11,696 bases of DNA, from NCBI GenBank assembly GCA_002366595.1, contig DFBK01000076.1, forward strand, positions 1-11,696, written 5' to 3'. The notes under the pieces were generated by a model, which saw only the letters and a program-made list of their open reading frames with translations, was not told the DNA's origin and did no database searches. Position numbers and translations under genes: made by a program. Shown here piece after piece: positions 1 to 6,167 of the stretch. The DNA comes from Anaerolineales bacterium UBA3082. GTDB lineage: Bacteria > Chloroflexota > Anaerolineae > UBA7937. Each line of letters begins with the position of its first letter. Position 1 is the first letter of the stretch.

Positions 1-739
1 TGTAGGCACGCGTCCTTGCTTCCTGAGGGTGGTTGAAGAAATCAGTTGCGGGACCGTGTTCCACAAGCTCACCCAAGTAGAGGAAGATCACGTAGTCGGC
101 AAGCCTCCGCGCTTGTCGCAAGATATGGGTAACGATTACAATAGTATAGTTCTCCTTGAGGTCAAGGAGTCGTCGCTCTATATGTTGGGCGGAGATAGGA
201 TCCAGGGCCGAGGTGGGCTCATCGCCCAGTAATACCTCGGGCTCCACGGCGAGACCTCTGGCCAAGCAGAGCCGCTGCTGCTGTCCAGCGGAGAGCCTTG
301 AGGAGGGGGCACGAAGCCTATCCTTTACCTCCTCCCACAGCCCCGCGGCTCGCAGATGATCCTCCACAATCCGATCCAACTCTTCTCTCCCTTTGAGGCC
401 GTGAATGCGGGGGCCAAAGGCCACATTGTCGTAGATCGACATAGGTAGAGGATGCGGCCTTTGAGAGAGCAAACCTATCCTCTTTCTGATCTCCGTCACA
501 TCAACATCAGGACGATAGATATCGAGACCATGGAGTAGCACCTGGCCCGATATCTTCGTCCCCTCCACCAATTCTACTAATCGGTTTAAGGATTTCAGAA
601 AGGTGGTCTTGCCACAACCTGAAGGTCCGATGATCACCGTGATCTGCCTTTCGGGGATCTCCACGGTCAAATCCTTTAAGGTGTGATCATCTCTATAGAA
701 TACATTAAGGTTATGGACACTGATGTGAGGGTTGGCCAT
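1..739 (-). CDS. pstB: Phosphate ABC transporter ATP-binding protein PstB (3' end cut by window edge)
   Basis: Cytoplasmic ATPase that powers phosphate import by the PstSCAB transporter. The reading frame opens at ATG 739-737 and stays open for 246 codons to the window edge; PstB is usually about 250 residues, so only a few C-terminal residues are missing. Visible motifs: Walker A GPSGCGKTT (residues 38-46), Q-loop LSQRPHPLPMSIYDN (91-105), signature LSAGQQQR (149-156), Walker B/D-loop LLGDEPTSALDP (170-181) and H-switch VTH (203-205). The signature has Ala where LSGGQQQ is usual, and the residue before the Walker B Asp is Gly rather than the usual Met or Leu. The start is set by AGGAGAAAGG directly upstream, and the pstA stop TAG lies inside this ribosome site, implying translational coupling. 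It is the last visible gene of the operon; phoU could follow outside the window. Confidence 0.95.
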   Translation of the reverse strand, partial: MANPHISVHNLNVFYRDDHTLKDLTVEIPERQITVIIGPSGCGKTTFLKSLNRLVELVEGTKISGQVLLHGLDIYRPDVDVTEIRKRIGLLSQRPHPLPMSIYDNVAFGPRIHGLKGREELDRIVEDHLRAAGLWEEVKDRLRAPSSRLSAGQQQRLCLARGLAVEPEVLLGDEPTSALDPISAQHIERRLLDLKENYTIVIVTHILRQARRLADYVIFLYLGELVEHGPATDFFNHPQEARTRAY

Positions 740-747
740 CCTTTCTC

Positions 748-1593
748 CTATCTTATCACGTGGGCTGTAAACCTCCCGCCGACAAGCCTACAGCCCAGAC
801 TAATAAGTAAGACTATGATCGTAAGCACTAGGGCAGAAGCATAGGCTCTCTGCTGCACTTCAGGGAAGGGGGTAGCCAGTTGAAAGAAGACAGCCAAAGG
901 CAAGGAAGCCACAGGTCTAAAAAGCGAAGAGGGCAGATTGTCTGTATAGCCAGCGGTGAACAAGACCGATGCCGCATCGCCGATGCCCCTGCCAAAGGCC
1001 AAAAGAATCGCCGTCAAAATCCCGGGCAGAGATTGTTTCACTACCACGCTTATTGCCGTTTCCAATCTCGTGGCCCCCAAAGCATAGGCGCTTTCCTTCA
1101 ATTCGAAGGGGACCATGCTTATCACCTCTTCCATAGCCCTGGTCATGATGGGGAGTTCAAGGAGTGTCAAGGCCATAACGCCTCCCAGCAACGACGCCCT
1201 AACCCCCAGGAAGACCATGATGGTGAAGCCAAAGGCCCCGTACACGATAGAGGGAACACCCCATAAGACATCAAGGGACAATCTGGTAAACTCGGAGAAC
1301 CTGGACTTGCCGCTGTACACTTGCAAGAATAGGGCGATGGGGAGGCTAAGAAGAAGGGCCAAGACCGTTGCTCCACCAGCCAAACATAGAGAACCGGTGA
1401 TGGCATTCAATATCCCGCCCTCTCCTCCCAAATAGTATCCTCCCTTGGGAGTCTGGATGAGCATCGCCAGGTTGAGAGCAGGCAAGCCCTTCAAAACCAC
1501 AACTACCAGTACGTACACGAGGCTTCCGATGACGATGAGTGCTGAGGCTATCATGAGCCCCTGAAAGATAAGTTCCTCCCTCCGTTTATCCAA
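748..1593 (-). CDS. pstA: Phosphate ABC transporter permease PstA
   Basis: Inner-membrane permease subunit that forms the phosphate channel with PstC; 281 residues, normal for the family. The N-terminus has a short basic stretch then a hydrophobic span (about 13-35), followed by a block of further membrane spans. The permease (EAA) loop that contacts the ATPase is at about 155-191, including ESAYALGATR and a downstream SLPGI. LWGVPSIVYGAFG (110-122) matches the conserved PstA/PstC segment. The start codon is TTG (1593-1591), supported by a GGTGAGGT ribosome site that overlaps the pstC stop codon; no better in-frame ATG precedes the first membrane span. There are 7 bases between pstC and pstA and 8 between pstA and pstB, so the genes are clearly co-transcribed. 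Assignment as PstA rather than PstC rests on operon order and similarity. Confidence 0.93.
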   Translation of the reverse strand: MDKRREELIFQGLMIASALIVIGSLVYVLVVVVLKGLPALNLAMLIQTPKGGYYLGGEGGILNAITGSLCLAGGATVLALLLSLPIALFLQVYSGKSRFSEFTRLSLDVLWGVPSIVYGAFGFTIMVFLGVRASLLGGVMALTLLELPIMTRAMEEVISMVPFELKESAYALGATRLETAISVVVKQSLPGILTAILLAFGRGIGDAASVLFTAGYTDNLPSSLFRPVASLPLAVFFQLATPFPEVQQRAYASALVLTIIVLLISLGCRLVGGRFTAHVIR

Positions 1594-1600
1594 ATCTACC

Positions 1601-2524
1601 TCACCCCCCTTCCCCCAACACTCGCCGCAAGACGATCCTGGCCACGATGTTGAAGCATAAGACCATGAGCAGTAAGAACAACCCCGCGCCTAAGAGTGCC
1701 GAGTCGTAAAGTGGTATAGACATCATCTCCCCATAGTTGTTGGCAATCAGGGCCGTCAACGGATATGCGGGGTCAAAGATGGATGATGGAATTATGGCCA
1801 CATTACCCACCACCATGAGCACCGCCATCGTCTCTCCGAAGGCTCTAGAGAAGCCCAAGACGATGGCCGCGACTACACCAGGAAGCGCCTTGCGCATCAC
1901 GACATGCTTCACCATTTGCCATCTTGTAGCCCCCAGGGCTAAGGAGGCCTCCCGAAGTCCGTCTGGCACCGATCTAAATACCTCCTCCGTAACGGAGATG
2001 ATGATGGGGAAGACCATAAGGGCCAATACTATGCTCCCGGCCAGCACACTGTAGCCGGTGGGGTTCTCCACGGAGAAGAGAGGAATGAACCCTAAACTCC
2101 TCCCCATCAGGGGCGCCACATAATCTCTTATCAGCGGCACCACGGCCAGCACCCCCCACAGACCGTAGACCACCGACGGTATGCCGGCCAAAAGATCGAT
2201 GAGCGGCTTGACAACCCCTCGAACCCTTGCCGAGGCATACTCAGCTAAATAGATAGCGGTTAAAAGGGAAAGGGGAATAGATATGATCATGGCCAAGGCT
2301 GTTACCCAGAGTGTACCGAGGATGAAGGGGTAGAAGCCAAACTCCCCTTTCAAGGGGTGCCAAGAAGAAGAGAAAATTAACTCCCCTAGAGGCTTGGCGG
2401 TTAAAATCGGTCTGGCTCGCGCATACAGGGCTAAGGCTATGAGAAAGACGATCAGACTACAAGAGAATGTAACCAAGAACATGAGCCTGCTGGCCAGGCG
2501 GTCTTTCAAACTTCTGGTGAGCAT
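1601..2524 (-). CDS. pstC: Phosphate ABC transporter permease PstC
   Basis: Second inner-membrane permease of the phosphate importer; 307 residues, typical of PstC. A membrane span lies at about 16-36, then a periplasmic stretch, then several spans starting near 70. AGIPSVVYGLWG (113-124) is the conserved core segment. The EAA loop at about 180-216 contains REASLALGATRW and a downstream ALPG, where the protein docks on PstB. SRAFGETMAV (226-235) is also characteristic of PstC. The ATG at 2524-2522 has a strong AAGGAG five to six bases upstream. It follows pstS after 49 bases, which contain a small G/C stem (2550-2571), and precedes pstA by 7 bases. Confidence 0.95.
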   Translation of the reverse strand: MLTRSLKDRLASRLMFLVTFSCSLIVFLIALALYARARPILTAKPLGELIFSSSWHPLKGEFGFYPFILGTLWVTALAMIISIPLSLLTAIYLAEYASARVRGVVKPLIDLLAGIPSVVYGLWGVLAVVPLIRDYVAPLMGRSLGFIPLFSVENPTGYSVLAGSIVLALMVFPIIISVTEEVFRSVPDGLREASLALGATRWQMVKHVVMRKALPGVVAAIVLGFSRAFGETMAVLMVVGNVAIIPSSIFDPAYPLTALIANNYGEMMSIPLYDSALLGAGLFLLLMVLCFNIVARIVLRRVLGEGG

Positions 2525-2549
2525 CCCTTCTCCTTCGTCTGTTGGACGG

Positions 2550-2571
2550 GGGGAGAGATTTGGATTTCCCC
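2550..2571 (-). other. Small stem-loop in the pstS-pstC spacer
   Basis: GGGGA and TCCCC arms about five bases long enclose a 12-base loop between the pstS stop and the pstC ribosome site. No T tract follows, so it is not an obvious terminator. In importer operons such stems can stabilise the upstream message for the abundant binding protein; that role is inference only. Confidence 0.25.
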
Positions 2572-2573
2572 GC

Positions 2574-3548
2574 TCACTCTAACTTCCTCAGCCCTTCCTC
2601 AAGATGTTCTTTCGGCAAAGGTATATAACCTACTTCTTCAACGTACCGCTGTCCCTCAGTTAGAATCCAGACCATAAAAGCACGCGTCAATCCGGTCGGC
2701 TGACCTGGGGTGACGAGGTTCAAAGCCCTCGCCGGGGGAGAGGGGTAGATCCCTGTGGCGATGGCTTCCATGAGTTCACCCTTGGTTTCGTAAAAACTCT
2801 CCTCCTCGTCGAGGCGACCATTAGCGTTCAGGTCGAGAGGGAGTATCTTTATCCCAGCCACTGGCTTTCCTGTCGCCGCAGCGTAAGCGAAATTCAGATT
2901 ATTGTAGCCTATGCCTAGGGGGTCTTGACTAACCGCTTCTGCGAGTCCCGGGTCCCCATAGACAGCCAGACCTATTAGATCCTCCTGTGCATACCCACCG
3001 AGGTAATGAGCCCAGGTCTGAGCAGCACCACAGGCATCCGATCTGGTATAGATATGGATTTCATACGCCACATCCGACCTGCCCACCACTTCTCCCCAGG
3101 TGGTTATATCCCCGGTGATCCAGATGCCCTCTAGGATTTCCTGGGACATTCCCCTGCCTAAAAGGTCTTGCAATACCGGGTTATCCTCGTTGACAGTGGC
3201 AACAACAGCGTCCTTAGTGACCGGGACCCAGAAGGCACCTTGCTTGATCTCCTCAGGGTATATCTCCCGCGAGACCATACCGATATCCACCAACCCCCCC
3301 AGGGCATCGGCCATCCCCTTACCGGCTCCGCCTGCTGATATATCAAAGGTGACTTGAGGGTAGATATTATGAAATTCCTCGCCCCACCTGACCATCATAG
3401 GGTAAAGAGCCCAAGCACCGGAGACCCTCACCGTTCCTCTCAACTCGGCTCCCTCCTCCTGCTCAGTCGCCTTTTGGCATCCTCCTATCGCTATGGCAAG
3501 GCCTATCAAAACGGTGATGACCTGCCTAGACCAATAGGACCTCCGCAT
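2574..3548 (-). CDS. pstS: Phosphate-type ABC transporter substrate-binding lipoprotein PstS
   Basis: Extracytoplasmic binding protein that delivers the oxyanion to PstCA. I place the start at ATG 3548-3546, giving 324 residues: it has AAGGAGGGTGG just upstream and is followed at once by a lipoprotein signal peptide (RR at residues 2-3, hydrophobic core 10-21, lipobox IGGC with Cys24). A longer frame opening at 3626 would start inside the leader terminator and hide the signal peptide. PstS-like motifs: SGAWALYP (43-50), SAGGAGKGMAD (71-81), DIGMVSREI (88-96) and RSDACGAAQTW (169-179). The last motif is unusual: characterised PstS proteins have RSDGSGT-like loops whose Ser and Thr contact phosphate, while here Cys173 and Ala175 stand in those places. 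First gene of the operon, controlled by the riboswitch leader. Another oxyanion cannot be excluded. Confidence 0.9.
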   Translation of the reverse strand: MRRSYWSRQVITVLIGLAIAIGGCQKATEQEEGAELRGTVRVSGAWALYPMMVRWGEEFHNIYPQVTFDISAGGAGKGMADALGGLVDIGMVSREIYPEEIKQGAFWVPVTKDAVVATVNEDNPVLQDLLGRGMSQEILEGIWITGDITTWGEVVGRSDVAYEIHIYTRSDACGAAQTWAHYLGGYAQEDLIGLAVYGDPGLAEAVSQDPLGIGYNNLNFAYAAATGKPVAGIKILPLDLNANGRLDEEESFYETKGELMEAIATGIYPSPPARALNLVTPGQPTGLTRAFMVWILTEGQRYVEEVGYIPLPKEHLEEGLRKLE

Positions 3549-3599
3549 TCCACCCTCCTTGAACGCTCCTTCCATTGGCAAATGGCGACGCTCCTCCTC

Positions 3600-3636
3600 A
3601 AAACGAAAGCCCAGAGACATAGTCATCTCTGAGCCT
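3600..3636 (-). terminator. Intrinsic terminator in the pst leader (riboswitch expression platform)
   Basis: On the minus strand AGGCTCAGAGA (3636-3626) pairs with TCTCTGGGCTT (3617-3607), an 11-bp stem with two G-U pairs and an 8-base loop, followed by TTTCGTTTT (3608-3600). It lies about 10 bases after the riboswitch aptamer and 50 bases before the pstS start, the layout of a transcription-attenuation platform. GGCTCAGA of its 5' arm could instead pair with TCTG..AGCC at the aptamer P1 5' side (3789-3780, two-base bulge), giving a possible antiterminator. Confidence 0.75.
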
Positions 3637-3645
3637 GCCTTTCCG

Positions 3646-3789
3646 ACTACGTCTCCCTTTAAGCCTACGAGGTTAGCTGACGGGTTCGGACTGGGAGAAC
3701 CGCCCTACTCGCGGCCGCGAGATTCACCCCCATCGAAAACGACGGATAATTGGGTCCCCCGCTTCCCTGATGAGAATTCGGCTTTCAGA
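3646..3789 (-). ncRNA. Cyclic-di-AMP riboswitch (ydaO/yuaA class) upstream of pstS
   Basis: The minus-strand leader holds the hallmark ydaO aptamer blocks in order: GAAAGCCGAA (3787-3778), GCGGGGGACCC (near 3762-3752), GGGGGTGAATC (near 3731-3721), a 14-base perfect hairpin CTCGCGGCCGCGAG (3721-3708), TAGGGCGG, then CCGAACCCGTCAGCTAACC (3689-3671) and TCGTAGGC. P1 forms from AAGCC (3784-3780) and GGCTT (3665-3661). TCTCCC (3698-3693) pairs with GGGAGA (3656-3651), matching the long-range helix of the class with different bases from the Thermoanaerobacter example I remember, i.e. compensated. Known members mostly switch genes off when c-di-AMP is high. Here a terminator follows at once, so the expected outcome is repression of pstSCAB at high c-di-AMP. 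Confidence 0.93.
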
Positions 3790-3819
3790 TACTAGCTATA
3801 GCTACAACTTTCTCCCTAT

Positions 3820-3849
3820 ATTATATCATACGTAACTCTTTTAGTTCAA
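3820..3849 (-). promoter_or_regulatory. Promoter of the riboswitch-pst operon
   Basis: Minus strand: -10 TATAAT (3825-3820), perfect consensus, with TTGAAC (3849-3844) as -35 at an 18-base spacing. The start point would be near 3813, about 25 bases before the aptamer. The -35 lies in the last codons and stop of the upstream Rrf2 gene, so that gene and the pst promoter overlap. I see no convincing Pho box. Confidence 0.7.
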
Positions 3850-4305
3850 TTTTATACTCCCAGAAGTCTCGCTTTCCAAGGGGCTGACGGCGTGGGCGCA
3901 AACATCGGCCAAGGTGGTGTGATCTAGGATCCCTGCGATGGCGTCTCGCACCTCACCCATGATGATGCGTAGCCCGCACCTCTCCTCCCCTACCGGACAG
4001 TTGCACTCCTCGTAGGCCATCTTGCTGACGCAACGGATGGGAGCCAGGGGGCCATCGAGGACTCGGATTACTTCGCCTAAGGTGATCTCCTGCGGTGCCC
4101 GGGCGAGATAGTAGCCGCCGTTCGCCCCCTTCTTGCTGTGCAAGATGCCAGCATGTTTGAGGGTCAGAAGAACCTGCTGTAAGAATTTGACCGGTATCTT
4201 CTCTCGGTTCGCGATATCATCAATATGAATGGGACCCTGGTCATAGATGAAGGCCAAGTCTATGAGGGCCCTGATACCATACTCGCTTCTTTTGGAGAGT
4301 CTCAT
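3841..4305 (-). CDS. Rrf2-family transcriptional regulator with cysteine cluster
   Basis: A 154-residue DNA-binding regulator of the Rrf2 family (IscR/NsrR/CymR relatives). The N-terminus MRLSKRSEYGIRALIDLA is the standard start of the winged helix-turn-helix; the recognition region IPVKFLQQVLLTLKHAGIL (37-55) and the wing KKGANGGYYLAR (58-69) are intact. The C-terminal part carries C92, C101, C103 and C110, spaced C-X8-C-X-C-X6-C, in the region where IscR and NsrR bind an Fe-S cluster, plus a separate C136. An Fe-S or redox sensor is therefore plausible, but the spacing is not exactly that of IscR, so the signal cannot be named. It has its own promoter (4351-4379) with an inverted repeat just downstream, consistent with autoregulation. 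The ribosome site is weak (GAGCG). Its stop overlaps the pst promoter. Confidence 0.92.
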   Translation of the reverse strand: MRLSKRSEYGIRALIDLAFIYDQGPIHIDDIANREKIPVKFLQQVLLTLKHAGILHSKKGANGGYYLARAPQEITLGEVIRVLDGPLAPIRCVSKMAYEECNCPVGEERCGLRIIMGEVRDAIAGILDHTTLADVCAHAVSPLESETSGSIKLN

Positions 4306-4319
4306 CGCTCGCTTTGTCC

Positions 4320-4339
4320 ATTTAGTCTATTAACTAAAT
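4320..4339. promoter_or_regulatory. Inverted repeat, probable operator of the Rrf2 gene
   Basis: Perfect 7-bp arms ATTTAGT and ACTAAAT around a 6-base spacer, placed between the Rrf2 promoter and its start codon. Position and symmetry suit a dimeric repressor site for autoregulation. I found no second copy at the pst, FNT or lipoyl-cluster promoters. Confidence 0.6.
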
Positions 4340-4350
4340 AGATTTACTAT

Positions 4351-4379
4351 ACTTTATCACACTTATGCTCCCCTGTCAA
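4351..4379 (-). promoter_or_regulatory. Promoter of the Rrf2 gene
   Basis: Minus strand: consensus TTGACA (4379-4374), 17-base spacer, TAAAGT (4356-4351) preceded by TGA, an extended -10. The transcript would start near 4344, just ahead of the inverted repeat. A second -10-like TATAGT lies at 4351-4346. Confidence 0.65.
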
Positions 4380-4657
4380 GAGCACTGTGCAGCAATGATA
4401 GGCACACGAGGTAACACCCCTCTAGCAAGATACGGGAAGACGAACGAAACACGTACTTTGCCCTGAATTAGCAAGGGTCCCTCGCAGTTTGGGGCGGTTG
4501 GGCAGGGGAAGGGGTTAAACGCCTCGGGGTTGTTAGTTGCCTTCTCTGGCTCTTGAGGTCTCTATCTTGTTCCAACCCTCTAAGAGTAGACGGGGGAACC
4601 CTATACCTAGGCTTCCCCTGTCCCTTACGTCAAGGAGATGAAACGGCACAAGTGATC
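4380..4657. other. Non-coding spacer between the Rrf2 and FNT genes, with one stem-loop
   Basis: No supported gene on either strand. The only clear structure is a hairpin at 4593-4618: GGGGAA and TTCCCC arms with an inner CCTA/TAGG stem, 40 bases past the FNT stop. It has no T tract on the minus strand, so it is at best a Rho-type or processing structure ending the FNT message. Confidence 0.4.
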
Positions 4658-5509
4658 CTACGGAGTTGATTCCTTCTTGGGACGACGATAGATGAACCAG
4701 TAGACGAGGCCTACCATGAAGGCTCCGCCGACGATATTCCCGATGGTCACGGATATGAGGTTGCCGATGAATCCCAGGAGGTTGAGGTTCGCCAGGTCAC
4801 TAGCGACCTTTCCCGCTGCGGATACCACCTCGGGTTCGGCTTTCAGCAAGATCCCCATGGGGATGAAGTACATATTGGCTACGCTGTGTTCGAAACCTGA
4901 GGTCACGAAGGCGGTGATAGGGAAAACGATGGCCAGGATTTTGTCTGTAACGCTTCTACCACTCATGCAGAGCCAGACCGCTAGGCAGACCAGGGCGTTG
5001 CACATGATACCCCGGGTCAAGCCCTCCATGAAGGAGAGGTTAACCTTGCCGTTAGCGATATTTAGGGCTGTTGCACCTACCCCATAGTTGGCAAAAGCCC
5101 ATTGGCGGGTAAGGTACATGATAAAGGCCGTAGCCAGGGAGCCTACCAGGTTTCCAAAATAAACGATACCCCAGTTGCGCATGAGCTGCCCCAGGCTAAT
5201 CTTGCGGCTCGCCCAGGCCATCATAATCAGGTTGTTGCCGGTGAAGAGTTCCGCTCCGGCTACCACCACCAAGATGAGGCCTAGGCAGAAGACCAAGCCT
5301 CCCAGGAGTTTGGTCATCCCGAAGCCGAAGCCGGTATTGGTGACTACCAGGGTGCAGAACTCAGCTCCTAGGGCGATGAAGGCCCCAGCCAAGACTGCTA
5401 GAGCGAAAGTACTCCAGAAGTCCAAGTTGGCCTTCTTGACCCCTACATTCTCCGCCCTCTCTGCCATCTCTGGAGGGGGAAAGGCATCTATCCTGATCAC
5501 CTCTTGCAT
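4658..5509 (-). CDS. Formate/nitrite transporter (FNT) family channel
   Basis: Pentameric inner-membrane channel of the FocA/NirC/hydrosulfide-channel family that moves small monovalent anions such as formate, nitrite or HS-. With the start at ATG 5509-5507 it is 283 residues, typical of the family. This start has AAGGAGG nine bases upstream; a frame open to 5599 would add 30 residues unlike FNT N-termini and skip that site. Signature segments: GAELFTGN (85-92), NALVCLAVWL (171-180) and GFEHSVANMYFIP (205-217), with His208 at the place of the conserved pore histidine (H209 in FocA). Six hydrophobic spans are visible. No pfl, nir or asr gene is adjacent, so the substrate is not decided by context; the sulfur/thiol-type cluster downstream leaves hydrosulfide open. 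The C-terminal tail RRPKKESTP is basic, as expected for the cytoplasmic side. Confidence 0.92.
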   Translation of the reverse strand: MQEVIRIDAFPPPEMAERAENVGVKKANLDFWSTFALAVLAGAFIALGAEFCTLVVTNTGFGFGMTKLLGGLVFCLGLILVVVAGAELFTGNNLIMMAWASRKISLGQLMRNWGIVYFGNLVGSLATAFIMYLTRQWAFANYGVGATALNIANGKVNLSFMEGLTRGIMCNALVCLAVWLCMSGRSVTDKILAIVFPITAFVTSGFEHSVANMYFIPMGILLKAEPEVVSAAGKVASDLANLNLLGFIGNLISVTIGNIVGGAFMVGLVYWFIYRRPKKESTP

Positions 5510-5789
5510 CTTTTCAAACCTCCTTAATAAATTTTTAGCCCTACCTGTTGGAAGCCTCTCTAGTTGGTTCTCTCTATCAGCAACGGTACAACTATACAAG
5601 GCTTCAGAACAGGGAGCGCGGCCACAACAAAGCGAAGCGGTTCTCCCGGACCATTTTACAGATAATCAGTGGGAAATCTTTAGGGAATACTGCTCATCGC
5701 TAGATCGGGGCCTTGACTATATAGTGATCTTTACGACACGCAACGTCCAGTCTTGATTCTGGGACTGGGCAACCAGGGGCTTTCTTCGG
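5510..5789. other. Non-coding spacer upstream of the FNT gene, with a weak promoter
   Basis: No supported gene. On the minus strand TTGCGT (5743-5738), 16 bases, TATAGT (5721-5716) could be the FNT promoter, leaving a leader of about 200 bases; the -10 sits in the 10-bp palindrome ACTATATAGT (5716-5725). A second TATAGT at 5596-5591 lacks a -35. Inside the leader a GGGAG/CTCCC stem-loop is possible, but I recognise no riboswitch class. I see no FNR-type TTGAT-N4-ATCAA site. Confidence 0.35.
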
Positions 5790-5978
5790 CTACTCCGTGC
5801 CTCGCTCTTCTGCGGGGGTCAACTTGTGTCTTGTCGTGACGCGCAACTCCGCCACTTGCTCCTTGCCCGTGACATATAGGCCGGCGATGAGCGTGGCCCA
5901 GATCGAGCCGGGCACGAACAGCACTGCCAGAACCGCTATGGGTATGGCTACCACGCTTGCAGGTTCACATCTTGGCAC
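5790..5978 (-). CDS. Possible small single-span membrane protein (unrecognised)
   Basis: A 62-codon frame with a GTG start at 5978-5976. The product has one long hydrophobic stretch (about residues 9-37, broken by Pro-Gly at 23-24) followed by a charged tail (39-62, ending EERGTE). I do not recognise a family. Support comes from context: a strong promoter (6090-6118) points at it, and AAGGTGG sits about six bases before the GTG. A second purine run, GGAGGAG, touches the start codon directly, which is too close to be used with it; an ATG nearby (5970-5968) is followed at once by a stop. It may be transcribed together with the FNT gene 280 bases further on. A chance open frame cannot be ruled out. 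Confidence 0.4.
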   Translation of the reverse strand: MPRCEPASVVAIPIAVLAVLFVPGSIWATLIAGLYVTGKEQVAELRVTTRHKLTPAEERGTE

Positions 5979-6042
5979 CTCCTCCCACCTTTGCTCGACT
6001 ACGGGGCCTCTTTCCTACCGGATGACAGGCCAGGGATCGTTG

Positions 6043-6061
6043 GCTGACCATCCTTGTCAGC
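6043..6061 (-). other. Leader hairpin upstream of the small membrane-protein frame
   Basis: GCTGAC and GTCAGC form a six-base perfect stem with a seven-base loop in the ~105-base leader between the promoter at 6090-6118 and the GTG at 5978. No T tract follows. I match it to no known riboswitch. Confidence 0.3.
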
Positions 6062-6089
6062 ACCGCAGATTTGTGAAAAATCGCACTAT

Positions 6090-6118
6090 AGAATAACACA
6101 ATGTCCTTTCTTTGTCAA
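6090..6118 (-). promoter_or_regulatory. Strong minus-strand promoter upstream of the small membrane-protein frame
   Basis: TTGACA (6118-6113), 17-base spacer, TATTCT (6095-6090) with TGT in front (extended -10). It fires leftward, so it serves the 62-codon frame and perhaps the FNT gene. Transcription would begin near 6083. Confidence 0.65.
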
Positions 6119-6167
6119 GACCTCGCATTCACTCACCTAAAATGTTACCGAAGTGGTATAGTTCATG

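Noticed and set aside
880..2054. Several plus-strand frames antisense to pstA and pstC
   Set aside because: They are shadows of the permease genes, which have all expected motifs and operon spacing.
3549..3626. N-terminal extension of PstS starting at 3626
   Set aside because: It would begin inside the leader terminator, lacks a ribosome site, and puts 26 extra residues before a clean lipoprotein signal peptide. The ATG at 3548 has an excellent ribosome site.
5510..5599. 30-residue N-terminal extension of the FNT channel
   Set aside because: The ATG at 5509 has AAGGAGG nine bases upstream and gives a family-typical N-terminus; the extension is not FNT-like.
5175..5756. 193-codon plus-strand frame over the FNT 5' half and upstream spacer
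   Set aside because: Most of it is antisense to FNT. The tail QWEIFREYCSSLDRG beyond the FNT gene looks somewhat protein-like, but has no start or ribosome site of its own and no family I can name.
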